A stretch of 14,923 nucleotides of DNA, taken from contig CABMDX010000346.1 of the NCBI GenBank assembly GCA_902385025.1, forward strand, positions 1 through 14,923, in the 5' to 3' direction. The DNA is from an uncultured archaeon (GTDB lineage: Archaea > Halobacteriota > Methanosarcinia > Methanotrichales > Methanotrichaceae). This document shows positions 14,836-14,923 of this stretch, in pieces. Every line of letters starts with the position of its first letter. Within the stretch, counting starts at the first letter, position 1. Under the pieces are notes generated by a model, which did no database searches, was not told where the DNA came from, and saw only the letters and a program-made list of their open reading frames with translations. The position numbers were made by a program, and so were the translations under genes.

Positions 14836-14923
14836 GAATATGGGGAATAGAAGGAGCTCCTCATAGATGATTTAGCCTATTGGTTCATATTTCCTCGAAA
14901 GCTTAATAAACCACTATTCCCTA

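Overview
The window looks like chromosomal DNA of a methanogenic archaeon, most likely close to Methanothrix (Methanosaeta). The grounds are an archaeal/eukaryal-type ribosomal protein S17e, an archaeal UPF0216 (DUF61) protein, large secreted DUF11/PKD-type surface proteins, TATA-box promoters with short or absent leaders, and methanogen-like Shine-Dalgarno sites (GGTGG, GGAGG). The genus is an inference from gene content and no database was searched. All convincing genes are on the minus strand except a short plus-strand unit at about 7757-8812.

The first half (1-7310, minus) is a cell-surface cluster. A 1476-residue secreted protein carries ten tandem DUF11 repeats of about 106 residues between cysteine-containing Ig/PKD-like caps. 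A 374-residue secreted PKD protein follows. One base after it begins a third DUF11-type surface protein, which is broken by a single in-frame TAA at 1066-1068; the same frame then stays open to the window edge. Related modules recur in all three, so the cluster looks built by duplication and shuffling.

The region 7311-7957 is a long divergent intergenic stretch. It contains a good plus-strand TATA box, a possible leaderless 39-codon ORF and a small palindrome. It precedes a secreted protein with a NodB (polysaccharide deacetylase) fold that lacks the catalytic motifs.

From 8857 to 11136 (minus) lies a tight operon: S17e, dapA, dapB and a small Cys/His-rich protein of unknown function. dapA and dapB give two successive steps of lysine/diaminopimelate synthesis. 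Upstream are thiD (thiamin pyrimidine kinase, without the ThiN domain often fused to it in methanogens) and a protein made of nearly perfect 34-residue TPR-like repeats. Further upstream are a UPF0216 protein and an HD-domain phosphohydrolase.

At the right end (14536-14815, minus) is a decayed transposase, recognisable only after joining two frames and reading through several stops. It is bracketed by two near-identical 17-18 bp promoter-like direct repeats, one of which appears to drive the HD gene.
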